DNA of 42,387 nucleotides from Bacteroidota bacterium. Its GTDB lineage: Bacteria > Bacteroidota > Bacteroidia > Flavobacteriales > Flavobacteriaceae. This document shows, piece by piece, positions 16,640-25,519 of this stretch. Each line of letters starts with the position of its first letter. Position 1 is the first letter of the stretch. The stretch lies in the NCBI GenBank assembly GCA_023457535.1, contig JAEWLN010000088.1:1-42387 (forward strand). Reading direction: 5' to 3'. Below the pieces are notes generated by a model. It was not told the origin of the DNA. It did no database searches and was given only the letters and a program-made list of their open reading frames with translations. A program made the translations under genes and the position numbers.

Positions 16640-18241
16640 ATGAGAAATTATTTCTTGATGGCGCTGCTGTTTGCAGTAGGGGCCTATTCTCAAACGCAGA
16701 CGTATACGGCCAGCACCGAAATCTTCGCCAATCCGGAACGCGGATTTTACCACTACCGCTCTTCAGGTTCCGGAACCTACAAGCCTTTAAGCCAGTCTGA
16801 GTTGACGGGTTTTCGTACCAATGAAAAGGTAACGTTGATCTGGCGGGAATTTCGCCTCGATGCGTTTAAGAACGCGCCCATCTCATCCGACTTTTTGTCT
16901 AAAATGCAAGCCGATTTCAACGCACTGCGCGCAGCGGGCGTCAAGGCGATCATCCGCTTTAATTACACGAATTCTGACGGAACCGATGCCCCAAGATCGC
17001 GCGTCATTGCGCACATCGACCAACTCAAACCCGTCATCCAGGCCAACGAAGATGTGATTTCATCGGTCGAAGCCGGATTCATCGGAAATTACGGCGAATG
17101 GTGGTTTTCCAACAACTATGGAACGGATGACCACACGGCCACCAATACCGCAGACCGCATCGCCGTAGGGCAAAAAATCATGGAACTCGCGCCAAACAGA
17201 ATGGTGGCATTCCGTACGCCGGTGATCCAGCGTCAGATTGCGGGAGCTACACCGGTATCGGCAGCCAACGCTTACAATGGCAGCCTTGTCTCGCGGGTTG
17301 CCGCACACAACGATTGCTTTTTGTCGAGTTCCGATGATTGGGGAACATACATCAACACCACCACAGATCCTACCTATCTTGAAAACCAAAGCCGCTATAC
17401 TTTTGATGGCGGTGAAACCTGCAGCCTGACAACGTTCTCTGCCTGTACAAACGCGGTGGCTGCAATGAAGCGTTTCCACTTCAATTACCTCAATGCCGAT
17501 TACAACCAGGACGTGCTCAACAGCTGGCAGTCGAGCGGCTGTCTGGACGAAGTGAAGCGTAAACTCGGCTACCGTTTTGAATTGCTCAACGCCAGTATTG
17601 CAAGCGGATCGCTTACGATCAATTTGCAGAACGTTGGATTTGCCAATATGTTCAATGAGCGCAAAGCGTATCTTGTTTACCGCAATACCGCAACTGGGGC
17701 AGAAACCTCGCAAGCCATCACGACCAACATCAGGTTGTGGAATGCGGGTCAAACCACGCGTGTCGTTCATCCGCTTAACACCGCATTGCCGGCCGGAAAT
17801 TACCAATTGTTCCTGCACTTGCCGGATTCAAAAATGCCGTCCAACGCGATTTATGCCGTTCGTTTTGCCAACAACAATACCTGGGATGCGGCCAAAGGCT
17901 ACAACAACCTGAACCTGACGTATACCGTAGGCTCGGGTGGAGGAACTACGCCTCCGGTAGTGACCAACCCAACGCCTACCAACCCGACGCCAACCAACCC
18001 AACGCCGACCAACCCGGCATTGCCTGTTCAGATCGTTTTGGGTGCCGACGGAGTCATTCAGGTGAGCAATCTGGCTTGTACGACAGGAAACTTTACCGTA
18101 GCGGTCTATAACACCATGGGGCGTCTGAAAGCCACAACGCTCGATATCTCGCACCTGAAACGCGGTTATTGGATCGTCAAGATCACTTGCAACGGACAAA
18201 CTTATACCAAAAAGGTATACAAGTCTACCGGCAGTTTCTAA
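16640..18241 (+). CDS. T9SS-exported DUF4874/DUF4832-like protein (TIM-barrel-like, possibly sugar-active)
   Basis: The product is 533 residues with a signal peptide (MRNYFLMALLFAVGAYSQ). The segment NPERGFYHYR at residues ~31-40 is typical of the DUF4874 N-terminus. The barrel-like region contains FIGNYGEWW, a motif reminiscent of glycoside-hydrolase-like folds, and MKRFHFNYLN. A DUF4832-like beta domain (about 310-430) follows. A TNPTP-repeat linker leads to a C-terminal ~70-residue sorting domain (VYNTMGRL ... GYWIVKITCNGQTYTKKVYK). DUF4832 proteins are thought to act on or bind polysaccharides, but the substrate is unknown. It stands alone between two strong terminators. Confidence 0.75.
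   Translation: MRNYFLMALLFAVGAYSQTQTYTASTEIFANPERGFYHYRSSGSGTYKPLSQSELTGFRTNEKVTLIWREFRLDAFKNAPISSDFLSKMQADFNALRAAGVKAIIRFNYTNSDGTDAPRSRVIAHIDQLKPVIQANEDVISSVEAGFIGNYGEWWFSNNYGTDDHTATNTADRIAVGQKIMELAPNRMVAFRTPVIQRQIAGATPVSAANAYNGSLVSRVAAHNDCFLSSSDDWGTYINTTTDPTYLENQSRYTFDGGETCSLTTFSACTNAVAAMKRFHFNYLNADYNQDVLNSWQSSGCLDEVKRKLGYRFELLNASIASGSLTINLQNVGFANMFNERKAYLVYRNTATGAETSQAITTNIRLWNAGQTTRVVHPLNTALPAGNYQLFLHLPDSKMPSNAIYAVRFANNNTWDAAKGYNNLNLTYTVGSGGGTTPPVVTNPTPTNPTPTNPTPTNPALPVQIVLGADGVIQVSNLACTTGNFTVAVYNTMGRLKATTLDISHLKRGYWIVKITCNGQTYTKKVYKSTGSF
17963..18016 (+). repeat. 15-bp in-frame tandem repeat encoding TNPTP
   Basis: There are 3.6 units of ACCAACCCNACGCCN, encoding a Thr/Pro/Asn linker between the catalytic-like region and the sorting domain. 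Unit gain or loss would keep the frame and only alter linker length. Confidence 0.8.
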
Positions 18242-18260
18242 ATGAACTAAAAATAAAAAG

Positions 18261-18283
18261 CTCCCGAAAGGGAGTTTTTTTTT
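18261..18283. terminator. Bidirectional terminator between convergent genes
   Basis: CTCCC-GAAA-GGGAG is followed by nine T on the plus strand. On the minus strand it is followed by CTTTTTATTTTT, so it can serve both the T9SS cargo gene and the metallophosphoesterase gene. Confidence 0.85.
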
Positions 18284-18302
18284 GCAGTAAAGTGGCGCTG
18301 GT

Positions 18303-19022
18303 TCAGAATTCGTCAGGATACAAGGTGATCACTTCTGTCCCGACACCCGATTCGGTCAATTCGATCAGGCGGTATCCAAAATAGCTCGCATCGGATTTTA
18401 CTTTGGGGGTTCCTTTATTGATCTGGTAAGAAATGGCTGGGGTCACAAATTGCGTGATATTGCCTTCCGTGGTGTGGTCGGCAATGTGGTAATGTCCGCT
18501 GAAAACATATACGGGCTGCGCATGCTGCCGCAACAATCGCCCTACTTCTTCACGGTTCTGCATCGGATATTTGCGGTCGACGAACGTATCTACACGCAAT
18601 ATCGGATGGTGTACAAATAACAGCACGCGTTTTTCGGTTTCCAATTGCTGCGCGAGCCACCCGAGCTGATCAGGTCCGACAATGCCCGTCGATGAGTCGA
18701 GAAAGATCAACCGCGAGTCGCCCATGTCACAGGCTTGGTAAAATCCGTCGCGCGCGATGGTGGCATTGGGAAAAAATTCCGCGATCTGCGCCGATGTATC
18801 GTGGTTTCCCGGTGTAACAAACAATCGGTAGGATGAAAGTGCCTCGAAAAATTCCGCGTACGCCGAGGCCATCCCGATGTCACCGCCAAAGACTACCGCG
18901 TCGATTTCGCGCGCCGACAAATCCGCCAGTACGAGTTGCCAATTGCGGCGTTCATCGACGCCGTGCCGTGCCGGAGCAGGTTCATCTAGGTGGGTGTCGG
19001 TCAGGTAAGCAATTGTTTTCAT
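18303..19022 (-). CDS. Calcineurin-like metallophosphoesterase
   Basis: The product is 239 residues from MKTIAYLTDTHLDEP. All metal-ligand motifs are in order: D9-x-H11, GGD (46-48), GNHD (72-75), HHP and GHYH. This defines an active binuclear metallophosphoesterase, similar in size and layout to 3',5'-cyclic-nucleotide phosphodiesterase (CpdA-like) members, but the substrate cannot be assigned. There is no signal peptide, so it is cytoplasmic. It lies 7 nt downstream of the YciI-like gene and is probably co-transcribed. A longer frame beginning upstream overlaps that gene and is not favoured. Confidence 0.85.
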   Translation of the reverse strand: MKTIAYLTDTHLDEPAPARHGVDERRNWQLVLADLSAREIDAVVFGGDIGMASAYAEFFEALSSYRLFVTPGNHDTSAQIAEFFPNATIARDGFYQACDMGDSRLIFLDSSTGIVGPDQLGWLAQQLETEKRVLLFVHHPILRVDTFVDRKYPMQNREEVGRLLRQHAQPVYVFSGHYHIADHTTEGNITQFVTPAISYQINKGTPKVKSDASYFGYRLIELTESGVGTEVITLYPDEF

Positions 19023-19029
19023 AATTTTT

Positions 19030-19368
19030 TTATTGAGCCAGGCGACGCACTTCAACGCTGTTTCCTTCGCCTTGCAACACCGGGCAATCTTTGGCAAAAC
19101 CGGTGGCTTCCTCTATGGATTCGGCCAGTACGATCACAAATCCGCCAATGGTTTCGGCCGTGTTTCCAAAAGCGCCTTCGGTCACATTGCCGCCTCCATG
19201 CACCACGCGCGCCTGATCGAACAACAAGCCTTTGCCGTCCACGAATTTATTTTGCGCGGCGATCTGGTTGATCCATTGCATGGTTTGTTGCATCCATTGT
19301 TGCATCTGCCCGGTGGAGGCGATTTTGCTGCCGTCTTCATGCCTGAAAATGATGATGTATTGGTCCAT
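19030..19368 (-). CDS. YciI-like (YCII/DGPF domain) protein
   Basis: The product is 112 residues. MDQYIIIFRHEDG followed by a helical region, then GGFVIVLAESIEEATGFAKDCP and a C-terminal strand VEVRRLAQ, matches the ferredoxin-like YCII domain. Members are small enzymes or stress-related proteins and the role is rarely known. It is the first gene of a two-gene unit with the metallophosphoesterase, with its own -7 element at 19404-19411. Confidence 0.75.
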   Translation of the reverse strand: MDQYIIIFRHEDGSKIASTGQMQQWMQQTMQWINQIAAQNKFVDGKGLLFDQARVVHGGGNVTEGAFGNTAETIGGFVIVLAESIEEATGFAKDCPVLQGEGNSVEVRRLAQ

Positions 19369-19403
19369 GTGTTGGTTTTATCGGCCGGTCTTATAAAGTT
19401 ACG

Positions 19404-19411
19404 CAAAAATA
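19404..19411 (-). promoter_or_regulatory. -7 element for the YciI-metallophosphoesterase unit
   Basis: The minus strand reads TATTTTTG (exact TAnnTTTG), leaving a leader of about 29 nt. No clear -33. Confidence 0.45.
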
Positions 19412-19437
19412 GCCGGACCAGCGGCATTATATTTCCG

Positions 19438-19467
19438 TTTTGGCTTTGCAACTTTTTGTTATCTTTA
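19438..19467 (+). promoter_or_regulatory. Promoter for the APC permease
   Basis: TTTTG (19438-19442), a 17-nt spacer and TATCTTTA (19460-19467; one mismatch to TAnnTTTG) lie 23 nt before the ATG at 19491. Confidence 0.4.
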
Positions 19468-19490
19468 GCCCCATCTCTAACCAAACCAAC

Positions 19491-20909
19491 ATGCAAGACC
19501 ACGATAACGAACAATTTAAACGCGAATTAGGCCTGCTGGACGGCACGATGCTGGTTGTGGGATCGATGATCGGATCGGGTATTTTTATTGTCAGTTCAGA
19601 TATGGTACGCCATGTAGGATCGGCAGGCATGCTTATCCTGATGTGGGTGCTCACCGGCGTAATGACCGTTATTGCCGCGGTCAGCTACGGCGAGCTCAGC
19701 GCCATGTTCCCAAAAGCCGGCGGGCAATATGTCTACCTCAAAGAGGCGTACGGAAAATTGATCGCTTTTTTATACGGATGGAGTTTCTTCGCCGTCATCC
19801 AAACCGGTACTATCGCGGCGGTAGGCGTGGCGTTTTCCAAATTTGCCGCTTATTTGTTTGAACCGTTCAGCGATGAAAATATTTTGTATCAGCTGGGTGG
19901 ATTCAAGCTCAACGCCGCGCAGCTCGTTTCGATCGTGACCATTATATTATTGAGCTATCTCAACAGCCGCGGTGTCAAGAACAGCAAAATCCTGCAAACG
20001 GTGCTTACCATAATCAAAATTGCGTCGTTGCTCGGACTTATCATTTTTGGATTGTTGCTCGCCGCCGATGCCGAAATATGGCAGTCCAACTGGGCCAGTG
20101 GCTGGTGCTCGCGCAACTATATAAAAGACACCGGAGACTGGGTATCCATTGGCGGGACGACGATACTGGCCGGTATTTCTGCGGCGATGGTGGGATCTGT
20201 GTTTTCGAGCGATGCGTGGAATGGCGTGACGTTCATTGCGGGCGAGATCAAAAATCCCAAGCGCAACGTGGGATTGAGCCTTTTTTTAGGGACGATGATC
20301 GTCAGCGTGCTGTACATTCTGGCCAATCTGATGTATCTGGCAGTGGTGCCGATTGACGCCATTGCATCTGCCAAAGCCGACCGCGTGGCAGTCGTCGCGT
20401 CGCAGTACATTTTTGGCGCAATGGGCACGTACATCATCGCCATCATGATCATGGTGTCGACCTTTGCGTGCAACAACGGACTCATCATGGCCGGTGCGCG
20501 CGTTTATTATACGATGGCCAACGACGGGCTGTTTTTCAAAAAGGCAGGTTTCTTAAACCATGCCGGGGTTCCCGCCTGGGCTTTGTGGGCGCAGTGTATC
20601 TGGGCCTCGGCGCTTTGTCTGACCGGTAAATATGGCGACTTGCTGGATTTTGTGGTCATTATCGTATTGATCTTTTACATTCTGACCATTTACGGCATCT
20701 TCAAACTGCGCCAAACCATGCCCGATGCCGAGCGTCCGTACAAAGCGTTCGGTTATCCGTTGCTGCCCGCGTTGTACATTGCATTGGCCTCGGCATTGTC
20801 TGTAGGATTGCTGGTGTTCAAGACCAGCACGTGCGGTTGGGGCGTGGCCATTATGCTCGTCGGGATCCCGATTTATTACCTGACCAGAAAAGCGTCGTCT
20901 GAATTGTAA
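19491..20909 (+). CDS. APC-family amino acid permease
   Basis: The product is 472 residues from MQDHDNEQFKREL with about twelve transmembrane helices. The N-terminal GSMIGSGIFIVSSDM is the conserved unwound-helix substrate motif of the APC superfamily. SAMFPKAGGQYVYLKEAYG and the helix-6 region SVFSSDAWNGVTFIAGEIKNP support an LAT/AdiC-like amino acid transporter or exchanger. The substrate is not predictable from sequence alone. It is a single gene; its stop is immediately adjacent to the stop of the convergent DinB-like gene. Confidence 0.88.
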   Translation: MQDHDNEQFKRELGLLDGTMLVVGSMIGSGIFIVSSDMVRHVGSAGMLILMWVLTGVMTVIAAVSYGELSAMFPKAGGQYVYLKEAYGKLIAFLYGWSFFAVIQTGTIAAVGVAFSKFAAYLFEPFSDENILYQLGGFKLNAAQLVSIVTIILLSYLNSRGVKNSKILQTVLTIIKIASLLGLIIFGLLLAADAEIWQSNWASGWCSRNYIKDTGDWVSIGGTTILAGISAAMVGSVFSSDAWNGVTFIAGEIKNPKRNVGLSLFLGTMIVSVLYILANLMYLAVVPIDAIASAKADRVAVVASQYIFGAMGTYIIAIMIMVSTFACNNGLIMAGARVYYTMANDGLFFKKAGFLNHAGVPAWALWAQCIWASALCLTGKYGDLLDFVVIIVLIFYILTIYGIFKLRQTMPDAERPYKAFGYPLLPALYIALASALSVGLLVFKTSTCGWGVAIMLVGIPIYYLTRKASSEL

Positions 20910-21374
20910 TCAGTCCGGGGCGTGTTTGGCAAGCATGGCGATTTGTCCCAGATGATAGGCGTCGTGTTGCAAAATACCGTGAATGTGATCGGCATAAGAC
21001 ATTTGGTTTGCGGGATAAGAGAGCTCCAGCGTTTCGCGGCCGATCGCATCCAGAAAGTCGCGCCATTGCCGTTGCGATTCCTTTAATTTTTCCAGCGTAT
21101 TTTTCCACGCCGCTTCCGAAGTGTCTTGTACCGGCCGGAAATAATTATCCTGTGGCGTTTGCGGTGTTTTGCCGTGGACGCGTTCGAACACATTTTCGCG
21201 CCAATGGATGATGTGGTTGGTGATTTCCCATATCGAATTCCATTTTTGGCCATGCCGGTGCGCTGCCTGTTTGGCGCTGAGTTCTCCGAGCTGTCCGGCC
21301 AAAGTGATCTCGAGCCACGGCTTGCCATCGTAAAGATCGCCGAATAATTTGCTTAGTCGTTGTGTTTCGTCCAT
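20910..21374 (-). CDS. DinB-like (four-helix, metal-binding) protein
   Basis: The product is 154 residues from MDETQRLSKLFGDLYDG. The NHIIHWRENVF and HDAYHLGQIAML segments supply the His triad of the DinB/YfiT fold, in which three histidines bind a divalent metal. Members include thiol transferases and stress-induced proteins of unclear function. TAACTTTA at 21389-21396 on the minus strand may be a weak -7 element. The two upstream in-frame codons before this Met are rejected because the DinB fold begins here. Confidence 0.8.
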   Translation of the reverse strand: MDETQRLSKLFGDLYDGKPWLEITLAGQLGELSAKQAAHRHGQKWNSIWEITNHIIHWRENVFERVHGKTPQTPQDNYFRPVQDTSEAAWKNTLEKLKESQRQWRDFLDAIGRETLELSYPANQMSYADHIHGILQHDAYHLGQIAMLAKHAPD

Positions 21375-21410
21375 CGCGTTAGTTTTCCTAAAGTTAGGCA
21401 AAATGAGCGA

Positions 21411-21443
21411 AAAAAAAACGCCTTCCGTTTGGAGAGGCGCTTT
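21411..21443 (-). terminator. Terminator of the GAPDH gene
   Basis: On the minus strand GCGCCTCTCC-AAAC-GGAAGGCGT is followed by eight T. The stem has one bulge. Confidence 0.75.
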
Positions 21444-21452
21444 TGCTTGATC

Positions 21453-22901
21453 CTAGTAATACGTGTATCGTCTGACCTTTGCGATGTATTTGGCCAATCG
21501 GATGACCTGATGGCTGTATCCGTATTCGTTGTCGTACCAAACATACATGACGATGTTTTTGCCGTCGCCCGAAACGATGGTCGCATTGCTGTCGTAAATC
21601 GATGGGGCAGAGGTGCCGACAATATCGGACGAAACCAATTCATTGTTGAGCGAATATTTGATCTGCTCGACCAATTCGCCTTCGAGCGCATATTTTTTCA
21701 TGATCGCATTGATTTCTTCCACCGACGTTTCACGGCCTACTTCGAGGTTGAGCACCACCAGTGAACCATTGGGAACCGGAACGCGGATCGCATTGGAGGT
21801 CAATTTGCCCGCAAGCGACGGCAACGCTTTGGCCACGGCGCTTCCGGCACCGGTTTCGGTGATGACCATGTTGAGCGCTGCGGCACGTCCGCGACGGTAT
21901 TTTTTGTGCATGTTGTCGACCAGGTTCTGGTCATTGGTATAGGCGTGGATCGTTTCGAGATGGCCTTTTACCACTCCGAGCGTATCTTCGACTGCTTTGA
22001 GGATAGGCGTAATGGCATTGGTTGTACAAGATGCTGCAGAAAAGATCGTGACTTCATCCGGATTGTGGTCCGTCTGGTTAACACCGTGCACAATGTTCGG
22101 AACGCCTTTCCCGGGCGCGGTCAACAATACTTTGTCGACGCCGTTGGAGGTGAGGTGGCGCTCTAACGCTTCCTTGGTCGTAAATGCACCGGTATTGTCA
22201 ATCACGAGCGCTCCGGCAATGCCGTATTGCGTATAGTCGATGTCTTCCGGGGCGTTGGCCGTAATGATGTGAACCGTTGTGCCGTTGATGATCAGCGCCT
22301 GGTTGTCCACATCGGCGACCACAGATCCCTGGAAATCGCCGTGGATGGAGTCGTATCGCAGCAAGGATGCGCGTTTTTCCAGCGATACCGCATCGTTTTT
22401 GTCGCGTGTAACGATAGCACGCAAACGCAATTGCGTTCCTTTTCCTGTTTTGGACATCAGTTCGCGGGCCAAAAGGCGTCCGATACGGCCAAAACCGTAC
22501 AAAACCACATCTTTTGGTTTGTTGCCTTTATAATCTTTGGCGTTGCTGAGCTTGTCGATCACAAAACGCTTGGCGTCGTCGTGTTTGTTGTCATCGAGTC
22601 GGAATTCATACGTGAGTTTGCCCAAATCGAGCTTGGCCGGCGGCAAATCCAGCGAGTAGATCGCGCGCGCAATTTCAACGGAATCAAAAATCGAAATCGG
22701 CTTGCCAACAAATTCGCCCGCATATTCGTGCAGGTTGATGATGTCGCTGACGTTGCGGTCAATCAATTGGTTGCGGAACAGAACCATTTCTATCGATTTG
22801 TCATACCATAAATCGCTGATAATCTTGATCAGCTCGACACCGGCACGGCGGCGTGCAGCTTGCGACGAAATTTCCTTTTCGTATAAAATCGTGTTGCTCA
22901 T
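21453..22901 (-). CDS. gap: Glyceraldehyde-3-phosphate dehydrogenase with N-terminal extension
   Basis: This enzyme oxidises glyceraldehyde-3-phosphate to 1,3-bisphosphoglycerate with NAD(P) in glycolysis or gluconeogenesis. It has 482 residues from MSNTILYEKEISSQAARRRAG, against about 335 for the classic enzyme; the excess is a ~125-residue N-terminal region that is not the Rossmann domain. The Rossmann motif GFGRIGRLLAREL and the catalytic Cys292 in SAASCTTNAITP are intact, as is the C-terminal WYDNEYGYS motif. Long-form GAPDHs of this sort occur in Bacteroidota alongside a standard one. An even longer open frame upstream runs through the promoter and is discarded. It is a single gene with promoter and terminator. 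Confidence 0.92.
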   Translation of the reverse strand: MSNTILYEKEISSQAARRRAGVELIKIISDLWYDKSIEMVLFRNQLIDRNVSDIINLHEYAGEFVGKPISIFDSVEIARAIYSLDLPPAKLDLGKLTYEFRLDDNKHDDAKRFVIDKLSNAKDYKGNKPKDVVLYGFGRIGRLLARELMSKTGKGTQLRLRAIVTRDKNDAVSLEKRASLLRYDSIHGDFQGSVVADVDNQALIINGTTVHIITANAPEDIDYTQYGIAGALVIDNTGAFTTKEALERHLTSNGVDKVLLTAPGKGVPNIVHGVNQTDHNPDEVTIFSAASCTTNAITPILKAVEDTLGVVKGHLETIHAYTNDQNLVDNMHKKYRRGRAAALNMVITETGAGSAVAKALPSLAGKLTSNAIRVPVPNGSLVVLNLEVGRETSVEEINAIMKKYALEGELVEQIKYSLNNELVSSDIVGTSAPSIYDSNATIVSGDGKNIVMYVWYDNEYGYSHQVIRLAKYIAKVRRYTYY

Positions 22902-22935
22902 TGCGTGAAAAATTAGTGTGTTATTTGATTTGGCG

Positions 22936-22943
22936 CAAAAGTA
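22936..22943 (-). promoter_or_regulatory. -7 element for the GAPDH gene
   Basis: The minus strand reads TACTTTTG (exact TAnnTTTG) with TTTTCG about 20 nt upstream as a possible -33. The leader would be about 27 nt. Confidence 0.55.
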
Positions 22944-22961
22944 AGCCTTTCTTCTCGAATC

Positions 22962-22977
22962 ACGAAAACGATTTCGT
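22962..22977. promoter_or_regulatory. Palindrome overlapping the GAPDH -33 region, possible operator
   Basis: ACGAAAACGATTTCGT pairs at 14 of 16 positions around a central CG and overlaps the expected -33 region, where a bound repressor would block RNA polymerase. It resembles CG-centred LacI-family operators; the regulator is unknown. Confidence 0.35.
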
Positions 22978-23090
22978 TGTTTTTTATCAAATATCGGATG
23001 AAATGCAGCACAGGTTGTCTGGCGTTCAAAAAATGGCCAAACGCCAAGAATTTTGGCTTCAAAACTAAGGTCATCGCCACAAGTTTGGCC

Positions 23091-23117
23091 AAAAAAAAGC
23101 CACCCTGAGGATGGCTT
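23091..23117 (-). terminator. Terminator of the DegP-like gene
   Basis: On the minus strand AAGCCATCC-TCA-GGGTGGCTT (one G-T pair) is followed by a T run. Confidence 0.85.
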
Positions 23118-23136
23118 AAACATGATATAATTAAGA

Positions 23137-24525
23137 TCAGATAATAATGCGGATACGCTGTCCCTGCTTGTTGATCATTTCGATGCTGACGCTTTGGTTC
23201 TCGTTTTTGCTTCCGAGGATTCTGGAAACGGTCTCCACATCGGTTGCGCGAACGTTATCCACGCTCAAAATGATGTTGCCGATAAGCTCGTCGTAATACG
23301 GCTTTAAATTCTCGTTGGTGATTTCGCGAATGCGTACCCCGGATGTAATGCGGAATTTCTTTTTGTCCGATACATCGATGTTCTCTAATTGCAAACCTTT
23401 GAACTCCGTGGCGACAAATTCGTTTTTGGTCAGGGCAACCGGCACTACATAACGTTTGCCGTTGCGCACATAAGTGACATTGACCTTGTCGTTCGGGCGT
23501 TTGGTGTTGATGTAGGACGCCAGATCGGAATAAGTGGCAATATTGCGCTCGTCTAATTTTACGATGACATCACCCTTGACAAGCCCGGCCTTTTCAGCGC
23601 CCGAATTTTTGGTCACGCGGTTGATGAAAAATCCCGAAGTTTCCGTCGTGCCGAGCTCTTTTGACGCTTTTGCATTGAGCTCGCCGCCTTCAACGCCCAG
23701 GATGCCGCGCTGGACATTGCCGTATTCCATAATGTCTTCGATGATTTTGCGTGCAATGTTCGACGGCACGGCAAACGAATAGCCTACATAAGACCCTGTC
23801 ATCGAAGAAATCATCGTATTGATGCCCACCAGTTCGCCCTTGGTGTTGACAAGTGCACCGCCTGAGTTGCCGGGGTTCACCGCCGCGTCGGTTTGGATAA
23901 AGGATTGGATACCGCTTGAATCCAGGTTTCTTGCCTTGGCCGACACGATTCCCGCCGTTACGGTCGAATTCAAGTTGTACGGATTGCCCACTGCCAGCAC
24001 CCACTCGCCGACTTTAACGTTGTCGGAATCGGCGAAAACGGTGTATTCGAGTTTGGTGTCGGCGTCGATCTTGAGCAGCGCGATGTCCATTTTGGAATCG
24101 GTCCCGACGAGTTTGGCCTTGTACGTTTTGTTATTGTTGAGCGTGATTTCAATTTCCGATGCGTCTTTGATCACGTGGTTGTTGGTCACAATATAACCGT
24201 CTTCAGAAATAATAACGCCCGATCCGGTACCGATTTGTTCCTGCTGCTGTCCGCCGCGGTATCCGTAAAAAAATTCGAGCATCGGATTGGTAACGGTGCG
24301 GTATGATACGTTTTTGACGTGGACTACTGAGTGTACGGTTTTATCGGCTGCGGAAGTAAAATCGACCGATTCGGCGCCTAATCCAACCGTTTTAGCATAA
24401 TTTGGGTTTGCAACAGTAACCACCCCTTGGCCGGCGCGGTCTTCTTCAACAAATAATTTGTATGCCCCGAGCGTTGTCGCACCGCTCAGCAATGACACTA
24501 AAAATAAGCTCGTTAAATTTTTCAT
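23137..24525 (-). CDS. degP: DegP/HtrA-type periplasmic serine protease
   Basis: The product is 462 residues from MKNLTSLFLVSLLSGATT, with an N-terminal signal or anchor helix. The trypsin-like domain carries the triad His117 (TNNHV), Asp147 (KMDIALLKI) and Ser221 (NPGNSGGAL). Two PDZ domains follow: PDZ1 around GVEGGELNAKASKEL...AEKAGLVKGDVI, and a second more divergent one at the C-terminus. The family degrades or refolds misfolded envelope proteins. It is divergent from dapF across a 211-bp gap holding GCAA-ACG-TTGC (24647-24657). It is probably stress-responsive, though no specific operator is recognised. Confidence 0.93.
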   Translation of the reverse strand: MKNLTSLFLVSLLSGATTLGAYKLFVEEDRAGQGVVTVANPNYAKTVGLGAESVDFTSAADKTVHSVVHVKNVSYRTVTNPMLEFFYGYRGGQQQEQIGTGSGVIISEDGYIVTNNHVIKDASEIEITLNNNKTYKAKLVGTDSKMDIALLKIDADTKLEYTVFADSDNVKVGEWVLAVGNPYNLNSTVTAGIVSAKARNLDSSGIQSFIQTDAAVNPGNSGGALVNTKGELVGINTMISSMTGSYVGYSFAVPSNIARKIIEDIMEYGNVQRGILGVEGGELNAKASKELGTTETSGFFINRVTKNSGAEKAGLVKGDVIVKLDERNIATYSDLASYINTKRPNDKVNVTYVRNGKRYVVPVALTKNEFVATEFKGLQLENIDVSDKKKFRITSGVRIREITNENLKPYYDELIGNIILSVDNVRATDVETVSRILGSKNENQSVSIEMINKQGQRIRIII

Positions 24526-24711
24526 TTTGAAATTATTTGGGTTTAACAATGTTTGTTACAGTTTTTGGTTTGCGTAAAATTAGCAAACATTGTCCAATGT
24601 TAAAAAACAGTTTAACGCCCGTTTAACGCAGATTAACTTTTTGTTTGCAAACGTTGCCTGCCAACGACTTGCGCGCGATTTGGCTCCTTAATGCCGTGTG
24701 TGATTTATTTG

Positions 24712-24719
24712 TACATTTG
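24712..24719 (+). promoter_or_regulatory. -7 element for the dapF operon
   Basis: TACATTTG matches TAnnTTTG exactly, 17 nt before the dapF ATG. The nearest TTTG upstream is too far (29 nt) for a standard -33. Confidence 0.5.
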
Positions 24720-24736
24720 CTGCAATTCAACCTGCT

Positions 24737-25519
24737 ATGGAACTGACTTTTTTTAAATACGAAGGTACCGGGAACGACTTTATCATGGTCGACAACCGCA
24801 GTGCGACATTTCCCAAACACGACGTAAAATGGGTGGCGCGATTGTGCGACCGTCGGTTTGGCATTGGCGCCGACGGGTTGATCCTGCTCGAGCCGGACGA
24901 TCAAACCGACTTCCGCATGGTGTACTACAATTCAGACGGCAACCCGAGCTCGATGTGCGGCAACGGCGGACGCTGCATCGTTGCATTTGCCAAAAAGCTC
25001 GGGATCGTAGAAGACCGGGCGGTTTTTATCGCTACCGACGGCCTGCATCACGCCACAATAGCGCAAGACGGTACGGTGTCGCTGCAGATGAAAGACGTCG
25101 ATACGGTCGAAACCCACGGCGGATTTACTTTTTTGGATACCGGATCGCCGCACCACGTTCAGTTGGAGGAAAACCTGGGTGATCTGGACGTGCGCTCTTC
25201 AGGGGCCAAAATCCGTTACAGCACGCGCTACGGGCAAGCGGGGACCAACGTCAATTTTGTCCGTCCCGAACCCGATGGCACCTTTTCTATCCGAACCTAC
25301 GAACGCGGGGTCGAAGACGAAACGCTGTCTTGCGGCACAGGTGCTACGGCCGCGGCTATTGCGATGCACGCTACGGGCAAGACGGACCACAACGCCATTA
25401 TAGTGCACGTTCAGGGCGGCCGCCTTGGTGTTTCTTTCGAGGCCGCGTCCGGACGGTACGCCAATGTATGGCTGACCGGTCCCGCACAATTTGTATTTAA
25501 AGGAATGATTTCATGCTGA
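24737..25519 (+). CDS. dapF: Diaminopimelate epimerase
   Basis: This enzyme converts LL-DAP to meso-DAP for peptidoglycan and lysine synthesis. It has 260 residues, the usual length. Both catalytic cysteines are present: Cys74 in SSMCGNGGRC and Cys199 in LSCGTGATAAA. The N-terminal FFKYEGTGNDFIMVDN motif is classic. It heads a gene group with GNAT, mltG and DUF2279, and overlaps the GNAT gene by 7 nt, so the two are likely translationally coupled. Confidence 0.95.
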   Translation: MELTFFKYEGTGNDFIMVDNRSATFPKHDVKWVARLCDRRFGIGADGLILLEPDDQTDFRMVYYNSDGNPSSMCGNGGRCIVAFAKKLGIVEDRAVFIATDGLHHATIAQDGTVSLQMKDVDTVETHGGFTFLDTGSPHHVQLEENLGDLDVRSSGAKIRYSTRYGQAGTNVNFVRPEPDGTFSIRTYERGVEDETLSCGTGATAAAIAMHATGKTDHNAIIVHVQGGRLGVSFEAASGRYANVWLTGPAQFVFKGMISC

